Below, in pieces: positions 32,418-41,335 of a stretch of 43,479 nucleotides of DNA. The position numbers were made by a program, and so were the translations under genes. Origin of the DNA: Candidatus Methanomethylicaceae archaeon. GTDB taxonomy: Archaea > Thermoproteota > Methanomethylicia > Methanomethylicales > Methanomethylicaceae. The notes beneath the pieces are model-generated. The model was given only the letters and a program-made list of their open reading frames with translations. It ran no database searches and had not been told where the DNA came from. Numbering within the stretch: the stretch's first letter is position 1; the number at the start of each line of letters is the position of its first letter. The stretch covers positions 1 to 43,479 of the forward strand of contig JACTUC010000002.1 of NCBI GenBank assembly GCA_015660995.1. Direction: 5' to 3'.

Positions 32418-33593
32418 ATGATACTCCTCCCGCTGTTCCTTTTGGCACTTGCAAGCACAGGCGCGGTGAGCGGATCTTCCTTCACCTACAACTTAACAAT
32501 GACCTTGGTCAATGGCAACGACAGTTTCCTACCAAACTCAACGAACCCCTATTACTGCCTCCTAAACCAGAACGTGTTCCCGAACTCAACATCCCAGACA
32601 TCGATCATTCAATCCGTACTCTTTGACGGTAACCCTGCCATCTGGGTGATGGATTCGGATTCAGACGGGAACCCTGTGATAAGGATATTGACTAATCAAA
32701 CGCTCGAACCCCGCGAGAATGCAACGGTAGAGCTCTCCTTCAGCTTATACCTACAGCCAGTGGTTATAGACCTCTCAGGCATTGGCAACATATCCGAAAT
32801 ACCAAGCTCGATCGTCGAGGCATTCCCGCTCACTGGAAGCTACAACCTTTCTCAGATGCCGAATGCCTCCCAGCTTGTTGCCACGGCCCAGGCAATCAAA
32901 GGTGAGGATCAAAATACCCTCACAGTAGTGTTCGACATGCTTCAGTGGTTCGAGGGCAATATGGTCTACGCTTCAAATTACCCGTATCCCCAGAACGTCT
33001 CGCAGACCTTTAGCACCCTTAGCGGTGACTGCGACGACCAAGCCAACCTCTTCGTGACCTTCTGCCGGATTGTAGGTATCCCCGCCTATACAACCCTAGG
33101 CCCCATTTACCTTCCTGGCAATGATGTTGAGACCGACTCCAACATGGTCTTCAACCTCACCAACGTAGGGTGGCATGGATGGGCTATGGTCTATCTCCCC
33201 AACAATAGCAGTGGCGAATGGGTGCCAGTCGACCTGACCTTCTTCAGCGGGGCGTATAATCAAGACGGGCATATCTTGAGTGGTAACCTGTTCCAACACA
33301 TCAACTCCTCGGCATTCGCCTACTGGAGCACTGCGGAATACCTAGACATCAAGAACGCTGACTATATCAGTGACTCTGTTGCCACGAGGTCCGTTTTGAT
33401 AAACTCAAGCATAACCTGGATCGAATCGCATGACATGGTTCTCGTTGCCCAAAATGTCCCAATACTCACGCAAATTTACGAAAATCTCGCCCTCATTCTA
33501 GCCCTGTTCTCCCTCTCCTCCATCCTCTTCTTCACATGGGACCAGCTCCGGCGTAGGTCTCGGGATGGATCACCTCACCCCGCTCCCTCCTAA
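32418..33593 (+). CDS. Secreted, membrane-anchored transglutaminase-like protein
   Basis: The 391-residue protein begins with a signal peptide (MILLPLFLLALASTGAVSGS) and ends with a membrane helix (about 357-373, ALILALFSLSSILFFTW) followed by an Arg-rich cytoplasmic tail. Most of it therefore faces outside. Residues about 165-275 form a transglutaminase-like papain fold with Cys205 (SGDCDDQANLF), His253 (GWHGWAMV) and Asp272 (WVPVDLTFF) as the triad. Archaeal members may be proteases or amidases. There are many N-x-S/T sequons, suggesting heavy N-glycosylation. The substrate is unknown. It stands alone, with an AT-rich region after it. Confidence 0.85.
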   Translation: MILLPLFLLALASTGAVSGSSFTYNLTMTLVNGNDSFLPNSTNPYYCLLNQNVFPNSTSQTSIIQSVLFDGNPAIWVMDSDSDGNPVIRILTNQTLEPRENATVELSFSLYLQPVVIDLSGIGNISEIPSSIVEAFPLTGSYNLSQMPNASQLVATAQAIKGEDQNTLTVVFDMLQWFEGNMVYASNYPYPQNVSQTFSTLSGDCDDQANLFVTFCRIVGIPAYTTLGPIYLPGNDVETDSNMVFNLTNVGWHGWAMVYLPNNSSGEWVPVDLTFFSGAYNQDGHILSGNLFQHINSSAFAYWSTAEYLDIKNADYISDSVATRSVLINSSITWIESHDMVLVAQNVPILTQIYENLALILALFSLSSILFFTWDQLRRRSRDGSPHPAPS

Positions 33594-33672
33594 GCCTCGC
33601 CTTGGGCATCTCAGCTCTAAGTACTATACCATAATGGCAAATAGAATAAACTCAAAAGAAATCGACTAATAA

Positions 33673-33722
33673 ATCAAAAATATTTGATAAAATATATTCT
33701 TCTTCTTTAAAAAGGAATATTC
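33673..33722. repeat. Short inverted repeats upstream of NCS1 permease
   Basis: ATCAAA-AATA-TTTGAT (33673-33688) and the palindrome GAATATTC (33715-33722) lie in a very AT-rich stretch 40-100 bases upstream of the permease TATA box. They could be regulator-binding sites. In DNA this AT-rich, chance is a real alternative. Confidence 0.25.
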
Positions 33723-33761
33723 TGATAATTTTCTTATTCAATATAAATCCTTTTGGGAACA

Positions 33762-33770
33762 CTTAAATAG
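33762..33770 (+). promoter_or_regulatory. Promoter and ribosome site of NCS1 permease
   Basis: CTTAAATAG at this position predicts a transcript start near 33793. A strong AGGGAGGATT ribosome site follows at 33805-33814, 6 bases before the GTG start. Confidence 0.45.
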
Positions 33771-33820
33771 CGTTTGAATTGATATTATCAGCCGGTTAAA
33801 TCATAGGGAGGATTCTTTTA

Positions 33821-35293
33821 GTGACAACAGAAGCAACAATTACTCCACAAGGCTATAAAGAAAATCCAGACCTTATGCCAGTACCTGCAGATCAAAGAGC
33901 CAAGGGATACAACCTTTACACCTGGACATTCATGATGTTCAGCATGAACACCTGCATCCCCATGTTCTTCCTAGGGCCCATAGGTGGGGGCCTAGGTTTA
34001 AGCCTCTGGCAAGTTTTGGCCGGTGCACTCATCGGAAACTTCGCGGCGGTCGTAGTGATGTTCTTGAACGGCATGGTTGGTGTGAAATACGCTATACCCT
34101 ACCCGGTGCAATTGAGAGAGTCCTTTGGCTTCAAAGGAATTCATCTGCCTGTCCTAATTAGAGGGATTTCAGGAACCATGTGGTTCGGTATTGAAGTTTG
34201 GGCAGGTTCCTACGCATTGACCTTGATCGCTCTCTGGGCCCTGGGTGTGGCGAATTGGCAAACGGCAGTCTTCACTTGGATGGTCCCTGCTGTAATAGTC
34301 TACCTAGTACTACTAGTTGCCGTAATGCGATATGGCTTAAGAGGCATTGGTAGGATGGCAGATTTCGCCGGTCCGCTGATGATCCTCTACTTCGTCTGGC
34401 TTGCATACTTCCTAGCTACTCAGTCGCAATTTTCAGGCAATATTCCAGGTCTCTACGTCAGCACCGCTAGCTACTTCTCCGTAAGCTTCCTCTTGTATCT
34501 CGCCGTACAGACCAACTGGTGGGCGACCGTTGCCCTAAACATATCAGACCTCTCGAGGGGAATGCATCCCAAAAAGTCCGGGGCATTCTTCTGGGGTCTG
34601 ATAATTGGAGTCGTTCTATGCCAAGGACTCGGAACGATCTTGGGCTTTGCAGTTACCCAACTCACTGGCACAACATTGCCTCAGGACACCATACTGAAGT
34701 ACGCAGGCAGCGGACTGGGCATCTTAGGAGGCATTGCGGTCGTGGTAGGTCTAATCTTTGCCTTCCTGGCGCCTTGGTCCACTGACATTACAGCCAACGT
34801 GCCACCTCTCATCGATATCTTCATAGGTTCATTGAAGGTTCGATGGAAGACGGCTGTCGTCTTTGCAGGCATTGTAGGCTTCATAGTAACCCCATGGTGG
34901 GCTGTAAGCGCAGGTTCACAATACACAGGCTACATTCAGGGCTGGGCAGGAGACTATGGCATCCTTTTGGGTCCCATTGCAGGAATTATGATCGGTAGCT
35001 ACTGGATCAATAGGAAACACACCCTTGATCTACAAAAGATGTACACGTCCGGTCCAAACAGCTATTTTAAGGGCGGTTGGGGCCGTGCTGCGTATCTCTC
35101 ATGGATTTCCACTGTAGTTGTCTGCTATATCATAGCAATTCTTATGAATATGGCCTGGTCTACTGGTCCCTGGTCTAATGCCTTCTTAGCCTACCTTGGT
35201 GCTTTTCCATTCCCAGCAAGCGTTACTTGGTACTTTGCTGTCCTATTTGGCGTCATATTCCAAGTGCTATATGCTAGGGCTTTGAAGGAGTAA
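33821..35293 (+). CDS. NCS1-family nucleobase/cation symporter
   Basis: NCS1 permeases take up purines, pyrimidines, hydantoins or thiamine with H+ or Na+. The 490-residue protein has about 12 hydrophobic helices. It opens with the family N-terminus NPDLMPVPADQRAKGYNLYT, and has GISGTMWFGIEVWAGSYALT, the helix 6 region TNWWATVALNISDLSRGMHP and APWSTDITANVPPLIDIF. The C-terminal half includes GIMIGSYWINRKHTLDL. Trp and Asn residues at these positions line the substrate site in Mhp1-like carriers. The substrate is not predictable here. No catabolic gene is adjacent; salvage feeding purine and pyrimidine genes is possible. Confidence 0.9.
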   Translation: MTTEATITPQGYKENPDLMPVPADQRAKGYNLYTWTFMMFSMNTCIPMFFLGPIGGGLGLSLWQVLAGALIGNFAAVVVMFLNGMVGVKYAIPYPVQLRESFGFKGIHLPVLIRGISGTMWFGIEVWAGSYALTLIALWALGVANWQTAVFTWMVPAVIVYLVLLVAVMRYGLRGIGRMADFAGPLMILYFVWLAYFLATQSQFSGNIPGLYVSTASYFSVSFLLYLAVQTNWWATVALNISDLSRGMHPKKSGAFFWGLIIGVVLCQGLGTILGFAVTQLTGTTLPQDTILKYAGSGLGILGGIAVVVGLIFAFLAPWSTDITANVPPLIDIFIGSLKVRWKTAVVFAGIVGFIVTPWWAVSAGSQYTGYIQGWAGDYGILLGPIAGIMIGSYWINRKHTLDLQKMYTSGPNSYFKGGWGRAAYLSWISTVVVCYIIAILMNMAWSTGPWSNAFLAYLGAFPFPASVTWYFAVLFGVIFQVLYARALKE

Positions 35294-35441
35294 AAACCCA
35301 AATCCTTTCTTTTTTCTTTTTTTTCAAACTTTTTGGAGTGATTACTTTTAGATCAAGCTTAAATTACTCTTAAGGAATATGAGTTTCTGGGCTTTCTCCA
35401 CAAAATAAGGAGATTGCGTTGTACTAATTAAAATTAGACTG

Positions 35442-36110
35442 GTGGTTAGGTTGTCCGACGCCGAAACTAGGAATCTTGCTGAACTCAAAAAGGATATCGA
35501 AGAACGAATAGCAGAGGCTGAGAAAGATCTTATCCTCCTAAAGACTTCCCTTAAACTTGTAGATGAGGCCCTTGCAAAAGTGAGCTTCCAGCCCGCGAGC
35601 AAACTAGTGGAGAGAAAGGAGAGTGTGCCCGTAGCTGCTGAGCCAGCATTGAGAACAAGAATGGAACCAAGAGTTGTAGATGAAACCAGACCCTTTAGGG
35701 AAGCACAACCTGTGGCTCCAGCTCCTACAGTACCCGCTCCTTCAGTGGCTGAAGAGCAGGCCTTCCCGATTAAATCAAAGATGGGTGAAGACCTGGGGGT
35801 CTTCTATGTCGGGAGGAACCAGATCAGGATAGTGCCGCACGCAGGCCTGAGCTTCAGCATCAAAACCCCTCCTTTCCAGTCTTTCTTCGTGGATAGGGTA
35901 ATTGGTGAGATGCACCGCAAGGACGAGATGGCCGTTGACGCAGGAGCAAAGGATCCATCGTCCATGATAGAGCACGAGATTAAGCTCGATGGCGATGCCA
36001 TCAGGGAGATCATTGTGCGGAACATCGAGGAGGAGGCAAGGATAAGAGAACTCCGAAGCTCGATTAGGTGGACGCTGGAGAGAATGATGGAGAAGACTCC
36101 ACGCACCTAG
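35442..36110 (+). CDS. Unknown protein: coiled coil, Pro/Ala linker, C-terminal domain
   Basis: The 222-residue product is not recognised. Residues about 1-45 form a charged coiled coil (AELKKDIEERIAEAEKDLIL). Residues about 55-108 are a flexible linker rich in Pro, Ala, Val and Glu, with APAPTVPAPSVAEEQ. Residues about 110-222 appear folded, with GVFYVGRNQIRIVPHAGLSF, PPFQSFFVDRVIGEMHRKDE and a helical, Glu/Arg-rich end. The layout suggests a scaffold or oligomer with mobile domains. The start is GTG 35442 or TTG 35451, close to the transcript start implied by TAATTAAAA near 35424-35432. It is convergent with the HAD gene, 3 bases apart. Confidence 0.75.
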   Translation: MVRLSDAETRNLAELKKDIEERIAEAEKDLILLKTSLKLVDEALAKVSFQPASKLVERKESVPVAAEPALRTRMEPRVVDETRPFREAQPVAPAPTVPAPSVAEEQAFPIKSKMGEDLGVFYVGRNQIRIVPHAGLSFSIKTPPFQSFFVDRVIGEMHRKDEMAVDAGAKDPSSMIEHEIKLDGDAIREIIVRNIEEEARIRELRSSIRWTLERMMEKTPRT

Positions 36111-36113
36111 AGA

Positions 36114-36797
36114 CTAGTTCCTTTTTCCGTTTATCTTCTCCACTATTCCTACGATTTCGTACAAGTTACCTATCAAATAGTCGGGACTGAGACTTTTCAG
36201 ATACTCCGCATCTCGCACACCCGTCGTCACGGCCACAACCGTCACTCCGAGTTCCTTCGAAGGCTTGATGTCCATCTCGCTGTCCCCCACAACCACCGCT
36301 TCCTTCGCCCCCGCCCCCAAGGATTTCAAAACGGCGCTGAGATGAATGGAGTCTGGCTTCGGTTGGCTCACCATGTCCCTGCAGACGACTGAATCAAAGA
36401 GTCCCTCTATCTTATGCCTTCTTAGGGCAATGTCTGTCGCGGTCCTGTTGTTGTACGTGAATACCGCCAGCTTCAACCCCATTAATCGAAGAGCCACTAG
36501 CGTCTCCTTGGCCTGGGGGAGGAGTTTGGAGACTCTGGCAGCGTTTATCTCATGCTTTACGGGGATCTCCTCAGCCTCTCTGATCAATTTGTCGATCCAA
36601 ATTGAATCCTTTCCTCTCTCTGAAAAGAAGGATCTGAACGTTTCCTTTATGGCTGAGAAGGAGTCTTCTGGCTTCACAATGCCCGCCGCCAACCCTTTTC
36701 CCTCAAGGAACCTGATGACCTCCTCCTTTATTGTCCTTGAGTTCAGGTTGAATTCCATCAGCACACCGTCCAGGTCGAATATCACTGCCTTCAGCAT
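36114..36797 (-). CDS. HAD-superfamily phosphatase
   Basis: The 227-residue protein carries the four HAD motifs: FDLDGVL with the nucleophile Asp, LAVFTYNN for motif II, KPDSIHL with the motif III Lys, and VVVGDSEMDIKPSKELGVTV for motif IV. A helical C1 cap fills residues about 20-90. It resembles phosphoglycolate phosphatase and other beta-phosphoglucomutase-like enzymes, and the substrate is unknown. The frame is open to 37001, but ATG 36797 gives the normal MLKAVIFDLDG start. A TATA-like GTTATTTATG near 36830-36840 on this strand agrees. Confidence 0.88.
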   Translation of the reverse strand: MLKAVIFDLDGVLMEFNLNSRTIKEEVIRFLEGKGLAAGIVKPEDSFSAIKETFRSFFSERGKDSIWIDKLIREAEEIPVKHEINAARVSKLLPQAKETLVALRLMGLKLAVFTYNNRTATDIALRRHKIEGLFDSVVCRDMVSQPKPDSIHLSAVLKSLGAGAKEAVVVGDSEMDIKPSKELGVTVVAVTTGVRDAEYLKSLSPDYLIGNLYEIVGIVEKINGKRN

Positions 36798-36952
36798 TGA
36801 AGCCACCAGAGCCACTAGAGACATCTTCCCTTCCGCATAAATAACTGATGGATCTGCTTCGATATTGGTCACCGAGCATAGCCACGTGCGGAAAATATAG
36901 AAAGGCAGATAGAGGCAGACTTGGAATAATTTGATACTGAGATGGTGGCTGT

Positions 36953-38740
36953 TTGCGCTACGCCGAGCTTGCTGAGGTGTACGACAAGGTAAGCCAAACA
37001 ACCAAGAGGCTGGAGATAACCGATATACTCGTTGGCTTCCTGAAGGAATGCCCGTCAGATATCATAGACAAGGTCGTATATCTGACCCAGGGCCGGCTCT
37101 ACCCTGAATTCGTGCCAATAGAGCTTGGTGTAGCGAACCGACTTATCATAAGGAGCATCGCCAAGGCAACTGCAGTCAAGGAGTCCGAAGTGGAGCAGCT
37201 CTACAAAAAGATCGGCGACCTTGGCAATGTCGCTTACGATCTCCTTTCCAAGAGCAGCAAGCAGTCAACCTTGGACAGCTACTCAACAGAGACGAGAGGC
37301 AATGGTGTTACTGTCGAGCACGTCTATGAAAACCTCGACCGCATAGCAAGGGCGCAAGGAGGAGGATCGCAGGAGGAGAAGATCCGACTCCTCTCCGACC
37401 TATTGAGAGACGCTTTACCCCGGGAGGCAATGTACATCGTAAGGACTGTCTCCGGCGCCCTAAGGCTCGGTGTCGCTGATATGACAATCTTAGACGCCAT
37501 GGCGATAGCCTTCTGCGGTTCGAAGGATGCCCGACCCCCAATAGAGAATGCTTACAACGTCAGTAGTGATCTAGGCGCGGTGGCAAGGATCCTGGTGGAG
37601 AGAGGGCTGGGCGCCATCAAGTCCTTCGGAGCTTCCCCCGGCCGACCCATAAGGCCAATGCTGGCAGAGAGACTATCCTCGCCAGAGGAGATCCTTGAGA
37701 AGATGGGCGGAAAATGCGCTGTGGAGTACAAGTACGACGGTGAGAGGGTACAGATACATAAGCAGGAGGGCGGGTCAACCGCACTCTACTCTAGGCGGCT
37801 GGAGAATATCTCTGACCACTACCCAGATGTGCTTAAGCTCGCTGGGGAGGGAATCCGATCGAAATCCTGTATCGTTGAGGGGGAGATCGTAGCCGTTGAT
37901 CCTGATACGGGTGATCTTCTGCCTTTCCAGCAGCTCATGCACAGGAGGCGTAAATACGGCATTGAAGAAGCAATGTCCGCTTACCCTGCCTCCCTCCGGT
38001 TATTTGATGCCCTCTATTACGATGGAAAAGACCTCACTGGCGAGCCCTATCCCCGCAGAAGGGCGATGCTTTCGAAGATTGTAAAGGAAAGCGAGCGTCT
38101 GCGTCTGGCGGAGCAGAAGGTTGTGGTAAAAGCCGAGGAGCTGGAGGCATTCTTCGAGGACGCCATCGCAGAGGGCTGCGAGGGGCTCGTGGCAAAGTCC
38201 CTTGGAGAGGAGTCTCTATACAAGGCTGGAGCCCGCGGGTGGCTTTGGATTAAGTACAAGAGGGACTACAAGAGCGAGATGAACGATACGGTGGACCTTG
38301 TTGCCGTGGGCGGCTATATGGGCACTGGCAGGCGCGCAGGCAACATAGGAACCCTCCTTCTTGCAGCCTACGACGAGTCAGACGATGTCTTCAGAACCGT
38401 CTGCAAGTGCAGTACTGGCTTCAGCGATGAAGAGATAAGGAACATGAAGAAGTTACTCGACCCTTCCATCATCCCGCACAGGCACGGGCGTGTGGATTCG
38501 AAGCTCATACCCGACATTTGGCTCGTCCCGTCCAAGGTCCTCGAGATACGCGGTGCCGAGATTACGCTCTCGCCGATCCACACCTGTGGGCTTGATTCCA
38601 TCAGGAAGGGGGCAGGCATGGCGATCCGCTTCCCCCGCTTCACTGGCAAATGGAGAACCGACAAGAGCCCAGAAGACGCGACGACGGTGAATGAGATAAT
38701 AGAGATGTACAACAAACAGCTGAAGAAGATCAGCGAATGA
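36953..38740 (+). CDS. lig: ATP-dependent DNA ligase
   Basis: It seals nicks between Okazaki fragments and after repair. The 595-residue protein has the helical DNA-binding domain (about 1-230, ending in GAIKSFGASPGRPIRPMLAE). The adenylation domain has nucleophile Lys260 in VEYKYDGERVQIH, SRRLENISDHYPD, VEGEIVAVD, LRLFDALYYDG, EGLVAKSL and WLWIKYKRDY. The OB domain ends near GMAIRFPRFTGKWRTDKSPE. The length matches archaeal LigI-like ligases. The start is TTG 36953. It is divergent from the HAD gene by 155 bases. Confidence 0.96.
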   Translation: MRYAELAEVYDKVSQTTKRLEITDILVGFLKECPSDIIDKVVYLTQGRLYPEFVPIELGVANRLIIRSIAKATAVKESEVEQLYKKIGDLGNVAYDLLSKSSKQSTLDSYSTETRGNGVTVEHVYENLDRIARAQGGGSQEEKIRLLSDLLRDALPREAMYIVRTVSGALRLGVADMTILDAMAIAFCGSKDARPPIENAYNVSSDLGAVARILVERGLGAIKSFGASPGRPIRPMLAERLSSPEEILEKMGGKCAVEYKYDGERVQIHKQEGGSTALYSRRLENISDHYPDVLKLAGEGIRSKSCIVEGEIVAVDPDTGDLLPFQQLMHRRRKYGIEEAMSAYPASLRLFDALYYDGKDLTGEPYPRRRAMLSKIVKESERLRLAEQKVVVKAEELEAFFEDAIAEGCEGLVAKSLGEESLYKAGARGWLWIKYKRDYKSEMNDTVDLVAVGGYMGTGRRAGNIGTLLLAAYDESDDVFRTVCKCSTGFSDEEIRNMKKLLDPSIIPHRHGRVDSKLIPDIWLVPSKVLEIRGAEITLSPIHTCGLDSIRKGAGMAIRFPRFTGKWRTDKSPEDATTVNEIIEMYNKQLKKISE

Positions 38741-38865
38741 TCAGGCGCCGCTCGAAACTTTAATAAGGAAGAATTCTTCCAAATTTGCTTGGGCAGAAGT
38801 GAAGGAACTGACCCCAAATCAGCTTCTTTTTACGGAGGCCCTAAAGTCAAGAAGGAGGGAAGCAG

Positions 38866-39117
38866 ATGGGATACTATCAAGGTGGACCCCGAAAATTCGG
38901 CGGTCCGAGACGAGGCCCAGCCAACTTTGGTCCTAAGCCAGTAGAAGAGGGCAAGGAATACGAAGTAGACATCAAGGAAGTTAGCAGGCGCGGCGAAGGC
39001 ATAGCCCGAGTAGAAGGCTTTGTAATCTTCGTTCCAAACACAAAAGCTGGCGACCATGTTAAGGTAAAGGTTACCAAGGTCTCAAACCGGTTTGCTACAG
39101 GCGAAGTCATTCAGTAA
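38866..39117 (+). CDS. Small TRAM-domain RNA-binding protein
   Basis: The 83-residue protein has a Gly/Arg/Pro-rich N-terminus (about 1-27, PRKFGGPRRGPANFG) resembling RGG-type RNA binding. A single TRAM domain follows (about 28-83, VDIKEVSRRGEGIARVEGFV, then IFVPNTKAGDHVKVKVTKV). Stand-alone archaeal TRAM proteins act as RNA chaperones, sometimes linked to growth at low temperature. An AAGGAGGG ribosome site (38852-38859) precedes the ATG by 6 bases, suggesting high expression. The ACTTTAATAAGG near 38757-38768 may be its TATA box. Confidence 0.9.
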   Translation: MGYYQGGPRKFGGPRRGPANFGPKPVEEGKEYEVDIKEVSRRGEGIARVEGFVIFVPNTKAGDHVKVKVTKVSNRFATGEVIQ

Positions 39118-39258
39118 GAAGAGCGGTCGTCCTTAACAGGACATCTCTTCTTTTTCTATTTTTTCATTTTTTTGATTCAAACGCAAATTCCTTAGCCATA
39201 GCTGACATCGAAAAATCTTTTTACCGACCTCGACAAGCTAGTACTCAGTGCGCATAGA

Positions 39259-40005
39259 ATGCTAGAGCTTCTATTTCCCTTCGGGACGCTGGCCCTTGAT
39301 GAAGGTATGTCTCTCTCGCTTAATGGCAAGACTCTGGGGTCATTACCGCGAGTTCTTAAGGATCTCTCACCAGTTCTCTACGACTGGAGCGTAATTGGCA
39401 GCCTGTCCGGGGACACGGTGCTGTACCGCATGTTCCGGAATGCCATACTTGAAAAAGACGAAGGCATTTTCAGAAGGTGGAGGCTCCGCTTTGACATTAC
39501 GGTGATATCGGCGATCGCCCTCGGTCAGGAATTCAACAAAACCCTCGGCCACTACCACCCTGAGGCAACCAGCTCGCTGACCTATCCCGAGGTATACGAA
39601 GTGCTGCATGGAAAAGCTACATTCCTGCTTCAGAGAAAGGAAGAAGGAAGGATAACCGATTTCGTAGTAGTGGAGGCGAAGGCTGGAGACGCGCTGCTGA
39701 TACCTCCGAATTACGGCCATGTGACAGCCAACACGGGCAGGACTCCCCTAATATTGGCTAACTTGGTCTCTAACGAATTCTCCTCCATCTACAGCGAGTT
39801 TGTTGAAATGAAGGGCGCAGCTTACTATCTCCTAAGGGACAAGAGGCTAGTACCTAACGAAACGTACGCGCAGTTGCTCAAACCAAGATATGCTGGCTGC
39901 AACTTCACCATCTCAAAAGATCTGTATACCGATTTCCTCTCTTGCCCATCCTGCTTCTCATATTTGATCGATCCGACGAAGATAGGTAACCTGGGCCAAA
40001 TCTGA
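39259..40005 (+). CDS. pgiA: Cupin-type phosphoglucose isomerase
   Basis: It interconverts glucose 6-phosphate and fructose 6-phosphate using a cupin fold and a metal ion, unlike the bacterial enzyme. The 248-residue protein has metal ligands His98 and His100 in LGHYHPE, a Glu in YPEVYEVLHGK (Glu111 or Glu114) and His154 in NYGHVTANTG. Compared with the Pyrococcus motif as I recall it, about four extra residues separate the His pair from the Glu. A C-terminal extension of about 50 residues contains two cysteines (SCPSCF). It starts the sugar-phosphate block with pgk and gap. Confidence 0.88.
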   Translation: MLELLFPFGTLALDEGMSLSLNGKTLGSLPRVLKDLSPVLYDWSVIGSLSGDTVLYRMFRNAILEKDEGIFRRWRLRFDITVISAIALGQEFNKTLGHYHPEATSSLTYPEVYEVLHGKATFLLQRKEEGRITDFVVVEAKAGDALLIPPNYGHVTANTGRTPLILANLVSNEFSSIYSEFVEMKGAAYYLLRDKRLVPNETYAQLLKPRYAGCNFTISKDLYTDFLSCPSCFSYLIDPTKIGNLGQI

Positions 40006-40023
40006 GGTTAAGGACCATAAGGG

Positions 40024-40040
40024 CTTAAATTTTTAAATTA
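40024..40040 (+). promoter_or_regulatory. TATA region of the pgk-gap unit
   Basis: CTTAAATTTTTAAATTA lies 35-51 bases before the pgk ATG, predicting transcription around 40055-40062. A short leader with AAAGAGGTT follows. Confidence 0.45.
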
Positions 40041-40074
40041 AACCCTCCTAGAAGGTTTCAAAGAGGTTCACATT

Positions 40075-41319
40075 ATGAAAAGTGGCAGTTCTGCCTTCTA
40101 TACAATGGATGACTTTGATCTAAAGGGCAAGAAAGTCCTACTAAGGGTTGACATAAACTCCCCCATAGATCCCAAGACTGGCCAAATAACCGACGACACG
40201 AGGATAAAGAGCCACGCAGATACGATCAGGGAGCTTGTTGACAAAGGCGCGTCGGTGGCGATCCTGGCCCACCAGGGACGACCTGGCGACAGCGACTTCA
40301 CGACCTTGGCGCCCCACCTTCCGTTGCTCTCGAAATACATAAACCGCAAAGTGAAATACGTAGAAGACCTTTTTGGTCCGTGCGCCCGCTCCTCCATATC
40401 CTCCATGAAAGCGGGTGATGTACTCCTCCTCGAGAACGTCAGGTTCTTTTCAGAAGAGAACATCGAGAAGGTGCCAGAAGCCCAAGCCAAGACACTCCTC
40501 GTGAAGTACCTAGCGCCACTCTTCGACCTGTACATCAACGATGCCTTTGCTACTGCCCACAGGGCTCACCCCTCGCTGGTTGGGTTCCCAGTGGTCATGC
40601 CTTCAGCTGGCGGACGGCTCCTACAGAAGGAGGTAGACTTCCTGAGCTGCGTCTTCAGCGAGTCCTCTAAGCCATGCATATTTATACTGGGTGGAAGCAA
40701 GGTCCAAGACTCGGTGCAGCTGATGGAAACCCTTCTTCCCAAAGGGATAGCCGACAAAGTTCTGCTCACGGGGCTGGTCTCTCACCTCTTCCTCATAGCC
40801 TCCGGGAAGCATCTCGGAAGATCAGCGGTCAAGGTCCTGGAAGGCAAGGGGCTGAACTCCATGCTCCCAAGGGCCGAATCCCTTCTGAAGAAATACGGCG
40901 ATAAGATAATGATGCCTGTCGATGTGGCTGTCCTCAGGTCCAATTCCCGTTGCGAGACCGATCTGGATAACATAAAAGACTGCCCCATCTACGATATCGG
41001 CCCCGAGACTTCAAAATTGTACAAAGACGTGATCAGTCATTCCAAGACGATAATAATGAGGGGTCCAGCGGGGTACATAGAGGACCAAAGGTTCACGAAG
41101 GGTTCAGAGGAGCTGCTTCTCTCCCTCGTGCAGTCGAGGGCAAAGACTCTCCTTGGTGGAGGGCACCTCAGGGCAATATCCGAGAGGCTCGGCATTGCGA
41201 ACACGATAGGCTACTTCAGCACCGGCGGGGGCGCTTTCATAACCTTCCTGTCAGGGGAGAAGCTCCCTGCATTGGAAGTCTTAATTACCTCCGCCCAGAA
41301 GTTTAAGTCAGACAGATAA
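40075..41319 (+). CDS. pgk: Phosphoglycerate kinase
   Basis: It interconverts 1,3-bisphosphoglycerate and 3-phosphoglycerate with ADP/ATP. The 414-residue protein has the N-domain KKVLLRVDINSPIDPKTG, ILAHQGRPGD, LLENVRFFSEEN and INDAFATAHRAHPSLVGFP. The C-domain has FILGGSKVQDSVQLMETLL, SAVKVLEGKGLN, IMRGPAGYIEDQRFTKGSEE and STGGGAFITFLSGEKLPALE. The ATG is at 40075; a shorter start at MDDFDLKGKK is possible. It ends 16 bases before gap and is transcribed with it. Confidence 0.95.
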   Translation: MKSGSSAFYTMDDFDLKGKKVLLRVDINSPIDPKTGQITDDTRIKSHADTIRELVDKGASVAILAHQGRPGDSDFTTLAPHLPLLSKYINRKVKYVEDLFGPCARSSISSMKAGDVLLLENVRFFSEENIEKVPEAQAKTLLVKYLAPLFDLYINDAFATAHRAHPSLVGFPVVMPSAGGRLLQKEVDFLSCVFSESSKPCIFILGGSKVQDSVQLMETLLPKGIADKVLLTGLVSHLFLIASGKHLGRSAVKVLEGKGLNSMLPRAESLLKKYGDKIMMPVDVAVLRSNSRCETDLDNIKDCPIYDIGPETSKLYKDVISHSKTIIMRGPAGYIEDQRFTKGSEELLLSLVQSRAKTLLGGGHLRAISERLGIANTIGYFSTGGGAFITFLSGEKLPALEVLITSAQKFKSDR

Positions 41320-41335
41320 ATTCAAGGTGGATGCT

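Noticed and set aside
36798-37001. 68-residue N-terminal extension of the HAD protein
   Set aside because: It precedes a TATA candidate, overlaps the start of DNA ligase, and HAD proteins begin right before the FDLDG motif.
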